This document shows, in pieces, positions 1 to 5,873 of a DNA stretch of 8,352 nucleotides. The stretch's first letter is position 1. The number at the start of each line of letters is the position of its first letter. The notes below the pieces were generated by a model. It made no database searches and had not been told where the DNA came from. It saw only the letters and a program-made list of their open reading frames with translations. The position numbers were made by a program, and so were the translations under genes. Origin of the DNA: an uncultured Slackia sp. (lineage in GTDB: Bacteria > Actinomycetota > Coriobacteriia > Coriobacteriales > Eggerthellaceae); assembly GCA_900553775.1 (NCBI GenBank), contig USEZ01000083.1, forward strand, positions 1-8,352, given 5' to 3'.

Positions 1-1101
1 GAAGTGCCAACGGATGTATTGCACCAGGATAACCGCCATGAAAGCGATGCCGAAATAGCCGACGAAGGGATACACCACGTTCACCAGGGTGGAAAAAGGC
101 AGCTGGCCTCCGATCAGCATGACGATGGCGAGGGCGACGATGATGCCTTTGTACTTGACGGGGTCTTTCTCCTCGGAAGAAATCTGATTGGCGACCGAGA
201 TGATCATGGGGACGATCGTGTTGTAGATCATGATCAGCAACACGACGGCGAACACCACGCCGACCACGGGAGAGATCATCGTGGCGAACTGCAGGGCGGG
301 AACCTCCTGCACGCTTACCTCGCTATAGGTGGAAAGCATGGCCAGATTCAAGCAGATGGCGCACAAGCCCAGCAGAACGCCGCCGAACGCACCGCCCAGA
401 ATGGCCTCTTTGCGGCTTGCCGCCTCGGTGCCCATCTTGGAGATGAAAGGAACGCCCGCCAGGATATTGTAGGCCACATACATCACGGCGCCCACGATCC
501 ACCATGCGCTCGAATCGCCCACGCCTCGAATGACCGAATCGCCCGCTGCGGCGATCGCCGCGTCGGCCTGGCCGATGTTTTCCCAGTTGGAGCTCAAAGC
601 GACCAAGGCGATGACGATCAAGAAGATGATGGCCACAGGACCGATCGACCCGAGCAGCTTGACGATGCGATCCATCCCCAACAGCGCGCTTGCCAATGCG
701 ATGGCCGCCATGATGGCGCTGCCCGCGAACTGGGGCAGCCCGAAATACTGGTTGAACGTGGCGCCCGCGCCCGAAATCATGATGATGCCCACCAGGAAGC
801 AGAACAGGATGGTGAACCACTCCAAAAAGGTGCCGATATACTTGCCGCAGAAAAACCTGAACGACGAGAAGTCGGCGGATTTCGCATGCTTGTAGCCGTA
901 ATTCATGAACACGGCCCCGAGCACGGCGAACAGAATCGTGGTCACGATGCTTCCGAAGATGCCCGGCACTCCGTATGACGTGAAGAACTGCATCACTTCC
1001 TGGCCCGATGCGAACCCGGAACCGATAAGCGTGCCGACAAGCGTTCCTGCGAATTGGAATACCTTTGCCGGACGGACGTTTGCAGCCGATTGCTCTGCCA
1101 T
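1..1101 (-). CDS. YkvI-family integral membrane protein, putative transporter (3' end off window)
   Basis: The reading frame is open from an ATG at 1101-1099 to the left edge, giving 367 residues with no stop, so the C-terminus lies outside the window. A purine-rich RBS (AAAGGGG) sits about 8 bases before the ATG. The protein is very hydrophobic, with about ten membrane segments: roughly residues 12-35, 48-70, 92-115, 125-143, 152-170, 199-219, 233-256, 270-306 (probably two), 318-334 and 338-363. The N-terminal GSGFASGQEVMQFF (residues 27-40), in a broken first helix, is the hallmark I associate with the YkvI family, distant relatives of APC-type (LeuT-fold) transporters. Substrate and direction are unknown; an amino acid or similar small solute is only inferred. 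As I recall, family members are about 350 residues, so little is missing. It is separated from thiI by a terminator and a leader of about 215 bp, so it is probably its own unit. Family assignment is moderately sure; function is not. Confidence 0.8.
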   Translation of the reverse strand, partial: MAEQSAANVRPAKVFQFAGTLVGTLIGSGFASGQEVMQFFTSYGVPGIFGSIVTTILFAVLGAVFMNYGYKHAKSADFSSFRFFCGKYIGTFLEWFTILFCFLVGIIMISGAGATFNQYFGLPQFAGSAIMAAIALASALLGMDRIVKLLGSIGPVAIIFLIVIALVALSSNWENIGQADAAIAAAGDSVIRGVGDSSAWWIVGAVMYVAYNILAGVPFISKMGTEAASRKEAILGGAFGGVLLGLCAICLNLAMLSTYSEVSVQEVPALQFATMISPVVGVVFAVVLLIMIYNTIVPMIISVANQISSEEKDPVKYKGIIVALAIVMLIGGQLPFSTLVNVVYPFVGYFGIAFMAVILVQYIRWHF

Positions 1102-1317
1102 GCCGATTCCCCTTTCCCGCCGCATCGATGCACGACGATGACGATGTTTCCGCCGGTCGTTTCGACCGTGAAGCCCGACGGTCCGAACTTCCGCAAATAC
1201 TCTATCGCAATAAAGTGCGAATGTGCAGAATCGACGAAGACAGGTAACAGAAAGGAAACATTCGCCGCAAGCGCCGGCTGCGTTCGCCTGCGCAAGCCCC
1301 GTCGGTCTCCCGCATGC
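1102..1317 (-). promoter_or_regulatory. 5' leader of the YkvI-like gene with two overlapping inverted repeats
   Basis: This non-coding stretch lies between the thiI terminator and the YkvI-like start codon. I find no convincing -35/-10 pair, though a promoter must lie here if the terminator is effective. About 50-80 bases before the start codon are two mutually exclusive hairpins. Stem A pairs 1154-1159 (CGGTCG) with 1163-1168 (CGACCG) around a 3-base loop. Stem B pairs 1164-1169 (GACCGT) with 1178-1183 (ACGGTC) around an 8-base loop. They share bases 1164-1168. No U-tract follows either, so this is not a standard attenuator. It may be an operator palindrome, an mRNA structure, or chance in GC-rich DNA. 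Confidence 0.3.
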
Positions 1318-1357
1318 AAAACGCGCCCCGTTTCCTTGCAAACGGAAACGGGGCGCG
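1318..1357 (-). terminator. Rho-independent terminator after thiI
   Basis: A perfect 14-bp inverted repeat (1322-1335 against 1344-1357, arms CGCGCCCCGTTTCC and GGAAACGGGGCGCG) encloses an 8-base loop. Read on the minus strand, the stem is followed by four U residues (1321-1318). It begins 31 bases after the thiI stop codon. The stem is very strong and the U-tract short. No U-tract exists on the plus side, so it acts in the minus direction. It should end thiI transcription and insulate the YkvI-like gene. Confidence 0.85.
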
Positions 1358-1388
1358 CAGGCGCATCGACGGCGCGAAATGCGAATTT

Positions 1389-2678
1389 CTAGGCAAGCGA
1401 TGATAACTCCCCGATTGTGCGGACGCAGGCGTCGGAAGCGCACGAATCCGCCGCATCGCGCTCGGCGTGCGGTTTCGTGCTCTTATACGACGACGGGCAG
1501 CGATACTCGTGCAGCTCGACGGAGTCCATGATTTCGTCGATCCACTCTTCCCACGGAAGATCGGCCTCCGCCGCCTCCACGTCGGCGATTTTAGCATGCG
1601 TCTCGGGGCTTCGCGGCATGAACAGCGTGCAGCAGTCGGGCGCCTGCACGCTTGAAATCTCGAACGTGCCGAGCTTTTGAGCGTCGGCGATGATCTCGAG
1701 CTTGTCGCTGCCGATCAGCGGCCTGAAGATCTGCATATCGACCGCCGCATTGGTGGCGGCGAGGTTGTCGAGGGTCTGAGAAGCAACCTGGCCGAGGCTT
1801 TCGCCCGTCACCAGGGCCTTCGCCCCCTCTTTGCGCGCGATGCGTTCGGCGACGCGCATCATGAGCCTGCGATAGATGATGATGCGCAGGGCGGGCGGCA
1901 CCTTGCCTGCGATATCGCGCTGATAATCGCCGAAAGGAACCACGTAGACACGCGCCACTCCGCCGAAACGCTCGAGCACATGCGCGATGTCGTCGACCAG
2001 ATACTCCGACGTCGAAGCCGTCTGCGGCCTTCCCGAGAAATGCACGCCGATGCACGTGGCTCCGCGACGAGCCATGCGCCACATCGCCACGGGAGAATCG
2101 ATGCCCGACGAAAGAAGGCATGCCACCTTGCCGGCCGTACCCACCGGAAGGCCGCCGACGCCCGGGATGGTCTGCGCGTAGACGTAGGAATGCCCCTGGA
2201 CCACCTCGACGTGGACCTCGACGTCGGGATGCTTCATGAGCACCTTCTTGTCGGGGTGACGCTCGCACAGATAGGCGCCCACCAGCTGGTTCATCTCCAT
2301 GGAATCGATGGCGAAATCGGTATGGCTGCGACGCGCCACCACCTTCCACGTATCGAACGGCCCCGCTTCGCGCAAGGCAAGATCGGCCGCGGCATACATC
2401 GCATCGAGCTCACGCTCGCAGACGAAGCCGCACGACACGCGCGCCACGCCCGGAACGCGTGCGAGCAGGTCGGCGACATCGGCGACGGCCGCCGTATCGG
2501 CGTCGGGAAGATACATCACCAGAATACGCCCGGAAATGCGCGTGACCTTTTCGACGGGCGCGCCTTCGAGCAGCGTGCGCACGTTGTACATGAGGCGCTT
2601 CTCGAAGGCGCTCCGGTTATGGCCTTTCAATCCGAGCTCATGGTAGTGCACGAGGCTTATCCTCTGAAATTGCGGCAT
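1389..2678 (-). CDS. thiI: tRNA 4-thiouridine synthetase / thiamine biosynthesis sulfurtransferase ThiI (no rhodanese domain)
   Basis: ThiI adenylates uridine 8 of tRNA and helps transfer sulfur to make 4-thiouridine. In many bacteria it also supplies sulfur to ThiS for the thiazole of thiamine. The 429-residue product has the family order: an N-terminal ferredoxin-like region and THUMP domain (about 1-165, including SGRILVMY at 49-56), then a PP-loop ATP-pyrophosphatase domain with SSGIDSP at 190-196, TGESLGQVASQTLDNL at 291-306 and APDCCTLF at 347-354. E. coli ThiI (about 482 aa) has a C-terminal rhodanese domain; this one lacks it, as do Bacillus-type proteins of about 400 aa. Instead it has a tail of about 35 residues with C394, C413 and C418. 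The ATG at 2678 gives the family-typical N-terminus; its RBS is weak (AGAAAGAGAA). The gene starts 107 bp after rpoZ, beyond a terminator, so it probably has its own promoter. A -10-like TATAAG lies at 2739-2734, but no good -35 is visible. Confidence 0.95.
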   Translation of the reverse strand: MPQFQRISLVHYHELGLKGHNRSAFEKRLMYNVRTLLEGAPVEKVTRISGRILVMYLPDADTAAVADVADLLARVPGVARVSCGFVCERELDAMYAAADLALREAGPFDTWKVVARRSHTDFAIDSMEMNQLVGAYLCERHPDKKVLMKHPDVEVHVEVVQGHSYVYAQTIPGVGGLPVGTAGKVACLLSSGIDSPVAMWRMARRGATCIGVHFSGRPQTASTSEYLVDDIAHVLERFGGVARVYVVPFGDYQRDIAGKVPPALRIIIYRRLMMRVAERIARKEGAKALVTGESLGQVASQTLDNLAATNAAVDMQIFRPLIGSDKLEIIADAQKLGTFEISSVQAPDCCTLFMPRSPETHAKIADVEAAEADLPWEEWIDEIMDSVELHEYRCPSSYKSTKPHAERDAADSCASDACVRTIGELSSLA

Positions 2679-2741
2679 GGATTCTCTTTCTCTTGGGCAA
2701 AGAACGCGCGGGCAATTCGCGCAGAATGCCTTCCTTATATG

Positions 2742-2767
2742 AAAAAGGCCCGAAAAACGGGCCTTTT
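2742..2767 (-). terminator. Rho-independent terminator after rpoZ
   Basis: A perfect 10-bp inverted repeat (2743-2752 AAAAGGCCCG against 2758-2767 CGGGCCTTTT) has a 5-base loop. On the minus strand it ends in a run of five U residues. It starts 18 bases after the rpoZ stop, so it should close the mihF-gmk-rpoZ unit. Because the stem has A/T runs on both sides it could work in both directions, but no plus-strand gene needs it. Some read-through into thiI is possible. Confidence 0.9.
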
Positions 2768-2785
2768 GCGCAAAAACAAGCGAGC

Positions 2786-3046
2786 TTAATGCTGCGAGAC
2801 GTCGATCGTGGCGGGATCGTAGGAAACCTCGCCGCGAGCGATTTCCGCAAAAGCCATGGAGAGCGGCTTTTTATTGTTCGCCTTGGCGATCTCGACCGCG
2901 CTGGAAAGCTGGATGGCGCGGTCGCGCTGGCCGCGCATCATATCGTTGATATCATGCGCACGCTTCGAAGCGAGAGAGCACAGCAGGAATCGGTCGTTAT
3001 CGGCGGCGTCCAGCAGGACGTCGATTTTAGGGTCGATGATGCTCAT
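2786..3046 (-). CDS. rpoZ: DNA-directed RNA polymerase omega subunit
   Basis: Omega is the small RNA polymerase subunit that binds the C-terminal part of beta' and helps its folding and assembly. The 86-residue product carries the conserved N-terminal core of the family: IDPKIDVLLDAADNDRFLL (3-21), then ASKRAHDINDM (26-36). The latter matches the usual ASKRARQIND-type helix. The second half contains KKPLSMAFAEIARGEV (59-74), matching the conserved helix that ends in a (E/K)IA.G.I-type motif. Length fits the short omega class. The gene lies 17 bases downstream of gmk, the classic gmk-rpoZ order, and shares transcription with mihF and gmk. The RBS (GAGGA, about 10 bases before the ATG) is modest, so translation may be partly coupled to gmk. 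It ends in TAA just before a terminator. Confidence 0.95.
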   Translation of the reverse strand: MSIIDPKIDVLLDAADNDRFLLCSLASKRAHDINDMMRGQRDRAIQLSSAVEIAKANNKKPLSMAFAEIARGEVSYDPATIDVSQH

Positions 3047-3063
3047 GAGTCCACGTTCCTCGT

Positions 3064-3627
3064 CTATACGGTAGCCTGGCGTTCGATGTAGGACACCAAT
3101 TCGTCGGTGCAGACATCGATGTCGTCGTTCACGAATTGTATATCATACTCCATCTTGCGCGAAAGCTCCAACTCGGCGTTGCGCATGCGCAACGCGATGC
3201 TTTCCTCGTCCTCCGTACCGCGGCCGCGCAGCCTGCGCTCGAGCTCTTCGAGCGACGGAGGCTCGATGAATACCAGATGGGCGTCGGGGTTTTTCTCTTT
3301 CACCTGGAAACCGCCCTGGACGTCGATTTCGAGAATCACCTGATCGCCCGCCGCCATGTGAGACTCGACCAACGCGCGGGGCGTTCCGTATTTATGGTCG
3401 TGCACCTGGGCCCACTCCAAAAGCCCGCCGCGCTCGACCAGACGGTCGAACTCGGCATCGTCCAGGAAAAGGTAATGGACCCCGTCGACCTCGCCCTCGC
3501 GAGGGTCGCGCGTCGTGGCGGAAATGGAAACCCACGCGCCGGGAACCCGTCCTGCAAGACGCGATACGAGCGTGCCTTTGCCGGCGCCCGAAGGGCCGGA
3601 GATGACGAAAAGGTTCCCTTTGCGCAT
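3064..3627 (-). CDS. gmk: Guanylate kinase
   Basis: Guanylate kinase phosphorylates GMP (and dGMP) to GDP with ATP in the cytoplasm, an essential purine salvage and GTP supply step. The 187-residue protein shows the full set of motifs: P-loop GPSGAGKG (11-18), the GMP-binding SATTRDPREGEVDG (36-49), YGTP (80-83), LEIDVQGG (99-106) and the lid RGRGTEDEE (134-142). I chose the ATG at 3627 because it has a strong RBS (AAGGGGGA about 5 bases before it) and puts the P-loop at the usual distance. The longer in-frame start at 3690 would overlap mihF and add a sequence foreign to the family. It lies 19 bases after mihF and 17 before rpoZ, so all three are co-transcribed. Length is slightly below the E. 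coli enzyme (207 aa) but within the family range. Confidence 0.97.
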   Translation of the reverse strand: MRKGNLFVISGPSGAGKGTLVSRLAGRVPGAWVSISATTRDPREGEVDGVHYLFLDDAEFDRLVERGGLLEWAQVHDHKYGTPRALVESHMAAGDQVILEIDVQGGFQVKEKNPDAHLVFIEPPSLEELERRLRGRGTEDEESIALRMRNAELELSRKMEYDIQFVNDDIDVCTDELVSYIERQATV

Positions 3628-3646
3628 GAATCCCCCTTGACGATGT

Positions 3647-3955
3647 TTAACGAAGACGCTCGAGCAGGGCCGCCTCCTGGCGCTCGCCAAGGCCCTTGAG
3701 ACGACGGCTTTCGGCGATTTTCAGCTCGCCCATGATCTTCTCGGCCTTGGCCTTGCCATAGCCGGGAAGGGTCTCGATCAGGGTGGAAACCTTCATGCGA
3801 CCGACGATGGGGTCGTCCTTCATGCCGAGGACATCCTCCAAGGAAAGCTTGCCTGCCTTCAGGTCGTCGCGAACCTGCGCGCGCTTGATGCGAGCGGCCT
3901 TGGCCTTCTCGAGCGCGGCCTGGCGCTCTTCGGCGCTCAATTGGGGAATTGCCAT
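3647..3955 (-). CDS. mihF: Actinobacterial-type integration host factor (mIHF), nucleoid-associated DNA-binding protein
   Basis: The 102-residue product resembles mIHF of mycobacteria and sIHF of Streptomyces, a small basic protein that binds and bends DNA, compacts the nucleoid and supports phage integration. It is unrelated in sequence to E. coli IHF. The N-terminal half (about 7-45) is a charged helical region rich in K, R, E and A. The C-terminal half has the helix-two-turn-helix core TLIETLPGYGKAKAEKIM (58-75), followed by IAESRRLKGLGERQ (80-93). Both closely match the LPGxGKxxAxxIM and IAESRRVRGLG motifs I know from the family. The ATG at 3955 has an excellent RBS (AAGGAG, 6 bases before it) and a promoter about 45 bases upstream. 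Position directly before gmk is the typical actinobacterial arrangement and the main taxonomic clue here. Symbol follows the mycobacterial name. Confidence 0.93.
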   Translation of the reverse strand: MAIPQLSAEERQAALEKAKAARIKRAQVRDDLKAGKLSLEDVLGMKDDPIVGRMKVSTLIETLPGYGKAKAEKIMGELKIAESRRLKGLGERQEAALLERLR

Positions 3956-3986
3956 TGTGTACTCCTTCGATATCTGCATGCTCCTG

Positions 3987-4076
3987 ATTGCAGCGATACG
4001 GGATAATACCACATGAAACGGCAGTTTCAAGAATTCTCGAAGGTATTTTAGAACTCCGCTGCAATATCGATGCAAT
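3987..4076. repeat. Repeated ATTGCA motifs flanking the mihF promoter
   Basis: A perfect 9-bp inverted repeat brackets the promoter: ATTGCAGCG at 3987-3995, at the predicted transcription start, and CGCTGCAAT at 4057-4065, about 65 bp upstream of the start. A further TGCAAT copy at 4071-4076 lies 11 bp (one helical turn) from the 4060-4065 copy in the same orientation. The arrangement is directly visible. That it binds a regulator, or mIHF itself, is only inference. Confidence 0.45.
4003..4030 (-). promoter_or_regulatory. Sigma-70/sigma-A-type promoter for mihF-gmk-rpoZ
   Basis: On the minus strand, TTGAAA (4030-4025) serves as -35 and TATTAT (4008-4003) as -10, with a 16-bp spacer. Both are one or two bases from the consensus. 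This is the best promoter in the window. Transcription should start near 3995-3997, giving a 5' leader of about 40 bases before the mihF ATG. A small palindrome, GAAAC-4-GTTTC (4015-4028), overlaps the -35 box and the spacer and could be an operator. Confidence 0.75.
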
Positions 4077-4172
4077 TGCTCTGTTTTCCGCTTTCGACTA
4101 TGTGTTTTCAATGGTGCGAGGCGGCTTTTTACGACGGGTTTCCCCGTGGGCAGACGCATCTTGCGCGTCATG

Positions 4173-4221
4173 AAAAAGGCTTCGCCGCGACATGCGCGAG
4201 GCATGCGGACGAAGCCTTTTT
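4173..4221 (-). terminator. Rho-independent terminator at the end of the pyr cluster
   Basis: A perfect 12-bp outer stem pairs 4173-4184 (AAAAAGGCTTCG) with 4210-4221 (CGAAGCCTTTTT). The enclosed bases can pair further (CCG with CGG, CATGC with GCATG), giving a long hairpin. On the minus strand it ends in five U residues. It starts 42 bases after the pyrF stop and separates the pyrimidine genes from the mihF promoter. The A-run on the other side could make it bidirectional. Weaker 5-bp stems lie downstream at 4134-4147, with no U-tract. Confidence 0.88.
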
Positions 4222-4263
4222 CCTCTCGACGGGCGATGCCGCGAAACCCCGCGGCGAAGCTCC

Positions 4264-4965
4264 CTACAATTCCGCCGCGATCGCCTCGAAGGCGGCCACG
4301 GGATCGTCGGCCTGCGTGATCGGACGGCCGACCACGATATGCGACGCGCCGGCGTCGAAAGCCTGGCGCGGCGTGGCCACGCGGCTTTGGTCGCCCAGCG
4401 CGGCGCCCGCAGGACGCACGCCCGGCGTGACGATGAGCGCATCGGGGCCGAGAAGCTCGCGCAGCATGGCGGCTTCCCGGGGCGAGGCGACCACGCCCGA
4501 AAGCCCCGCATCCTGGGCGCACGACGCGAGCGTTTTCACCTGGTCGACCATCGGACGGGCGACGCCCGTCTGGGCGAGCGTGTCGTCGTCCATGCTCGTC
4601 AATACCGTGATGGCGAGCGTGTCGGCGTCGCAGCCGGAATCGTCGACGGCAGACTGGGCCGCCTGCATCATGGGAACGCCGCCGACGGCATGCATGGTGA
4701 TCATATCGGCGCCCGCCTATGCCGCGGCACCGCTCACCTGGTGGGGAATATCGTGGAATTTCAGGTCGAGAAACACCTTGTAGCCGAGAAGCTTCAAGAT
4801 CTCGACGATAGACGGTCCTTCGGCGTAGTACAGCGTCATGCCGACCTTCATCCACTTCGCCTTGCCTTGCAGCTTCTGCGCAAGGTCGAGGGCGGTCTGG
4901 CGGTCGCAGTCGAGCGCGACGATCACGCGGTCGGCGCGCGGAATGCTTTCATAAGCCGCTAGCAT
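4264..4965 (-). pseudogene. pyrF: Orotidine 5'-phosphate decarboxylase interrupted by an in-frame TAG
   Basis: PyrF decarboxylates OMP to UMP, the last de novo pyrimidine step. From the ATG at 4965 (RBS GGAGG) the frame runs 82 codons, meets TAG at 4719-4717, then continues in the same frame for 150 codons to a terminal TAG at 4266-4264. The first part holds VIVALD (14-19), KWMKVG (37-42) and the catalytic DLKFHDIP (67-74; D67, K69, D72). The second holds MHAVGG, VTPGVRP and the phosphate-binding VVGRPIT. Every recognised functional residue survives, so inactivation would be recent. HDIP and the following GAD are separated by 10 codons including the stop; from memory the family usually has 13, suggesting a nine-base in-frame loss at the same place. 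TAG ends four other reading frames here (thiI, gmk, pyrD, pyrF itself), which argues against reassignment. No RBS precedes the second part (first ATG 4704), and neither half has a complete active site. It overlaps pyrD by 7 bases. A sequencing error cannot be excluded. Confidence 0.85.
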
Positions 4966-5873
4966 TGCAATCCTCCGATCAATTCGTTGACGTCTTCGAC
5001 GCCGTAGCGCTCGCAGTACTCGATAATGCCATCGAGCACGTCGTTTTCGGCATGGGGATTGGTGAAATTGGCCGTGCCGACCGCCACCGCCGTAGCGCCC
5101 GCAAGCATGAACTCCACCGCGTCTTCGCCCGTCATGATGCCGCCCATGCCGAGAATGGGAACCTCGACCGCCCGGTGGCACTGCCACACCATGCGCAAAG
5201 CGACGGGCTTGACCGCCGGGCCCGACAGGCCGCCCACGACGCGGGCAAGCTTCGGACGGCGCGTCTTGGCGTCGATGGCCATGCCCAAAAGCGTGTTGAT
5301 CAGCGAGATGGCGTCGGCGCCTGCGGCTTCGGCCGCGCGGGCGATCTCGGCGATGTCGGTCACATTGGGCGAAAGCTTCACGATCATCGGGCGCTTCGCC
5401 GCCTCGCGGCAGGCGCTTACCACGGCGGTCACGCTAGGGACGTGCGTGCCGAACGTCAAACCGCCTGCGTCCACGTTGGGGCAGCTGATGTTGATCTCGT
5501 AGGCATCGGCGGTGCCGTCTTCCTCGAGCGCCTCGATGACGCTCACGTACTCTTCGATGCTATGGCCCGACACGTTGACGATGGCGGGCACGCCCTGCTC
5601 CTTGATCCACGGCAGATCGACTTCGCACAGATGCGCGACGCCCGGATTCTGCAGGCCGATGGAATTGAGCATGCCGCTCGGCGTTTCTGCGATGCGCGGC
5701 GAATCGTTGCCCTCCCATCCGTGCAAAGAGACGCCCTTGGTGGTGACTGCGCCCATGCGGGACACGTCGACGAAATCGGCGTATTCGCGGCCGGCGGCGA
5801 ACGTGCCCGACGCGTCGGTCACCGGGTTGGGCATGACAAGCCCTCCGAGATTCACCTGAAGCTTCACTGCCAT
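4959..5873 (-). CDS. pyrD: Dihydroorotate dehydrogenase, class 1B catalytic subunit
   Basis: PyrD oxidises dihydroorotate to orotate on FMN. Class 1B enzymes form a PyrD2-PyrK2 heterotetramer and pass electrons through PyrK to NAD+. The 304-residue TIM barrel shows NPVTDASGTF (16-25), the FMN and substrate loop VTTKGVSL (43-50), NSIGLQNPG (70-78), INISCPNV (127-134) with the catalytic base Cys131 that marks class 1, KLSPNV (166-171), and the FMN-phosphate region LGMGGIMTGEDAVEFMLAGA (241-260). The ATG at 5873 overlaps the pyrK stop by one base (TAATG), which implies translational coupling. The C-terminus overlaps pyrF by 7 bases. The adjacent pyrK confirms the 1B assignment over class 1A (fumarate) or class 2 (quinone). 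Complete and of normal length. Confidence 0.97.
   Translation of the reverse strand: MAVKLQVNLGGLVMPNPVTDASGTFAAGREYADFVDVSRMGAVTTKGVSLHGWEGNDSPRIAETPSGMLNSIGLQNPGVAHLCEVDLPWIKEQGVPAIVNVSGHSIEEYVSVIEALEEDGTADAYEINISCPNVDAGGLTFGTHVPSVTAVVSACREAAKRPMIVKLSPNVTDIAEIARAAEAAGADAISLINTLLGMAIDAKTRRPKLARVVGGLSGPAVKPVALRMVWQCHRAVEVPILGMGGIMTGEDAVEFMLAGATAVAVGTANFTNPHAENDVLDGIIEYCERYGVEDVNELIGGLQC

Noticed and set aside
4..978. A 324-codon open frame on the plus strand at the left edge
   Set aside because: It lies opposite the YkvI-like gene, which has a clear membrane-protein pattern and signature. The antisense product is a polar His/Asp-rich shadow.
993..1319. A 108-codon minus-strand frame covering the leader of the YkvI-like gene
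   Set aside because: It overlaps the YkvI-like start in another frame, starts inside the thiI terminator and has no RBS or known domain.
2734..2763. A promoter for thiI using TATAAG as -10
   Set aside because: No acceptable -35 exists at 16-18 bp, and that position falls within the rpoZ terminator stem. A promoter is likely nearby but cannot be placed.
3628..3690. A longer gmk start giving 208 residues
   Set aside because: It would overlap mihF by over 40 bases. The ATG at 3627 has a strong RBS and the normal distance to the P-loop.
4264..4704. A functional two-chain (split) PyrF with a second protein starting at 4704
   Set aside because: No RBS precedes 4704, the break is inside the barrel between catalytic and phosphate-binding parts, and no split form of this family is known to me.
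4717..4719. Programmed recoding of the pyrF TAG (amber read-through or pyrrolysine)
   Set aside because: TAG is the ordinary terminal stop of thiI, gmk, pyrD and pyrF in this window. No recoding element was recognised, and the neighbouring length deficit points to a lesion.
3956..4855. The mihF reading frame stays open far upstream, giving a 402-codon frame with a possible start at 4171 (MTRKMRLP...)
   Set aside because: The extension crosses the pyr terminator and the mihF promoter and runs out of frame through pyrF. The internal ATG at 3955 has a perfect RBS and the family-typical N-terminus.
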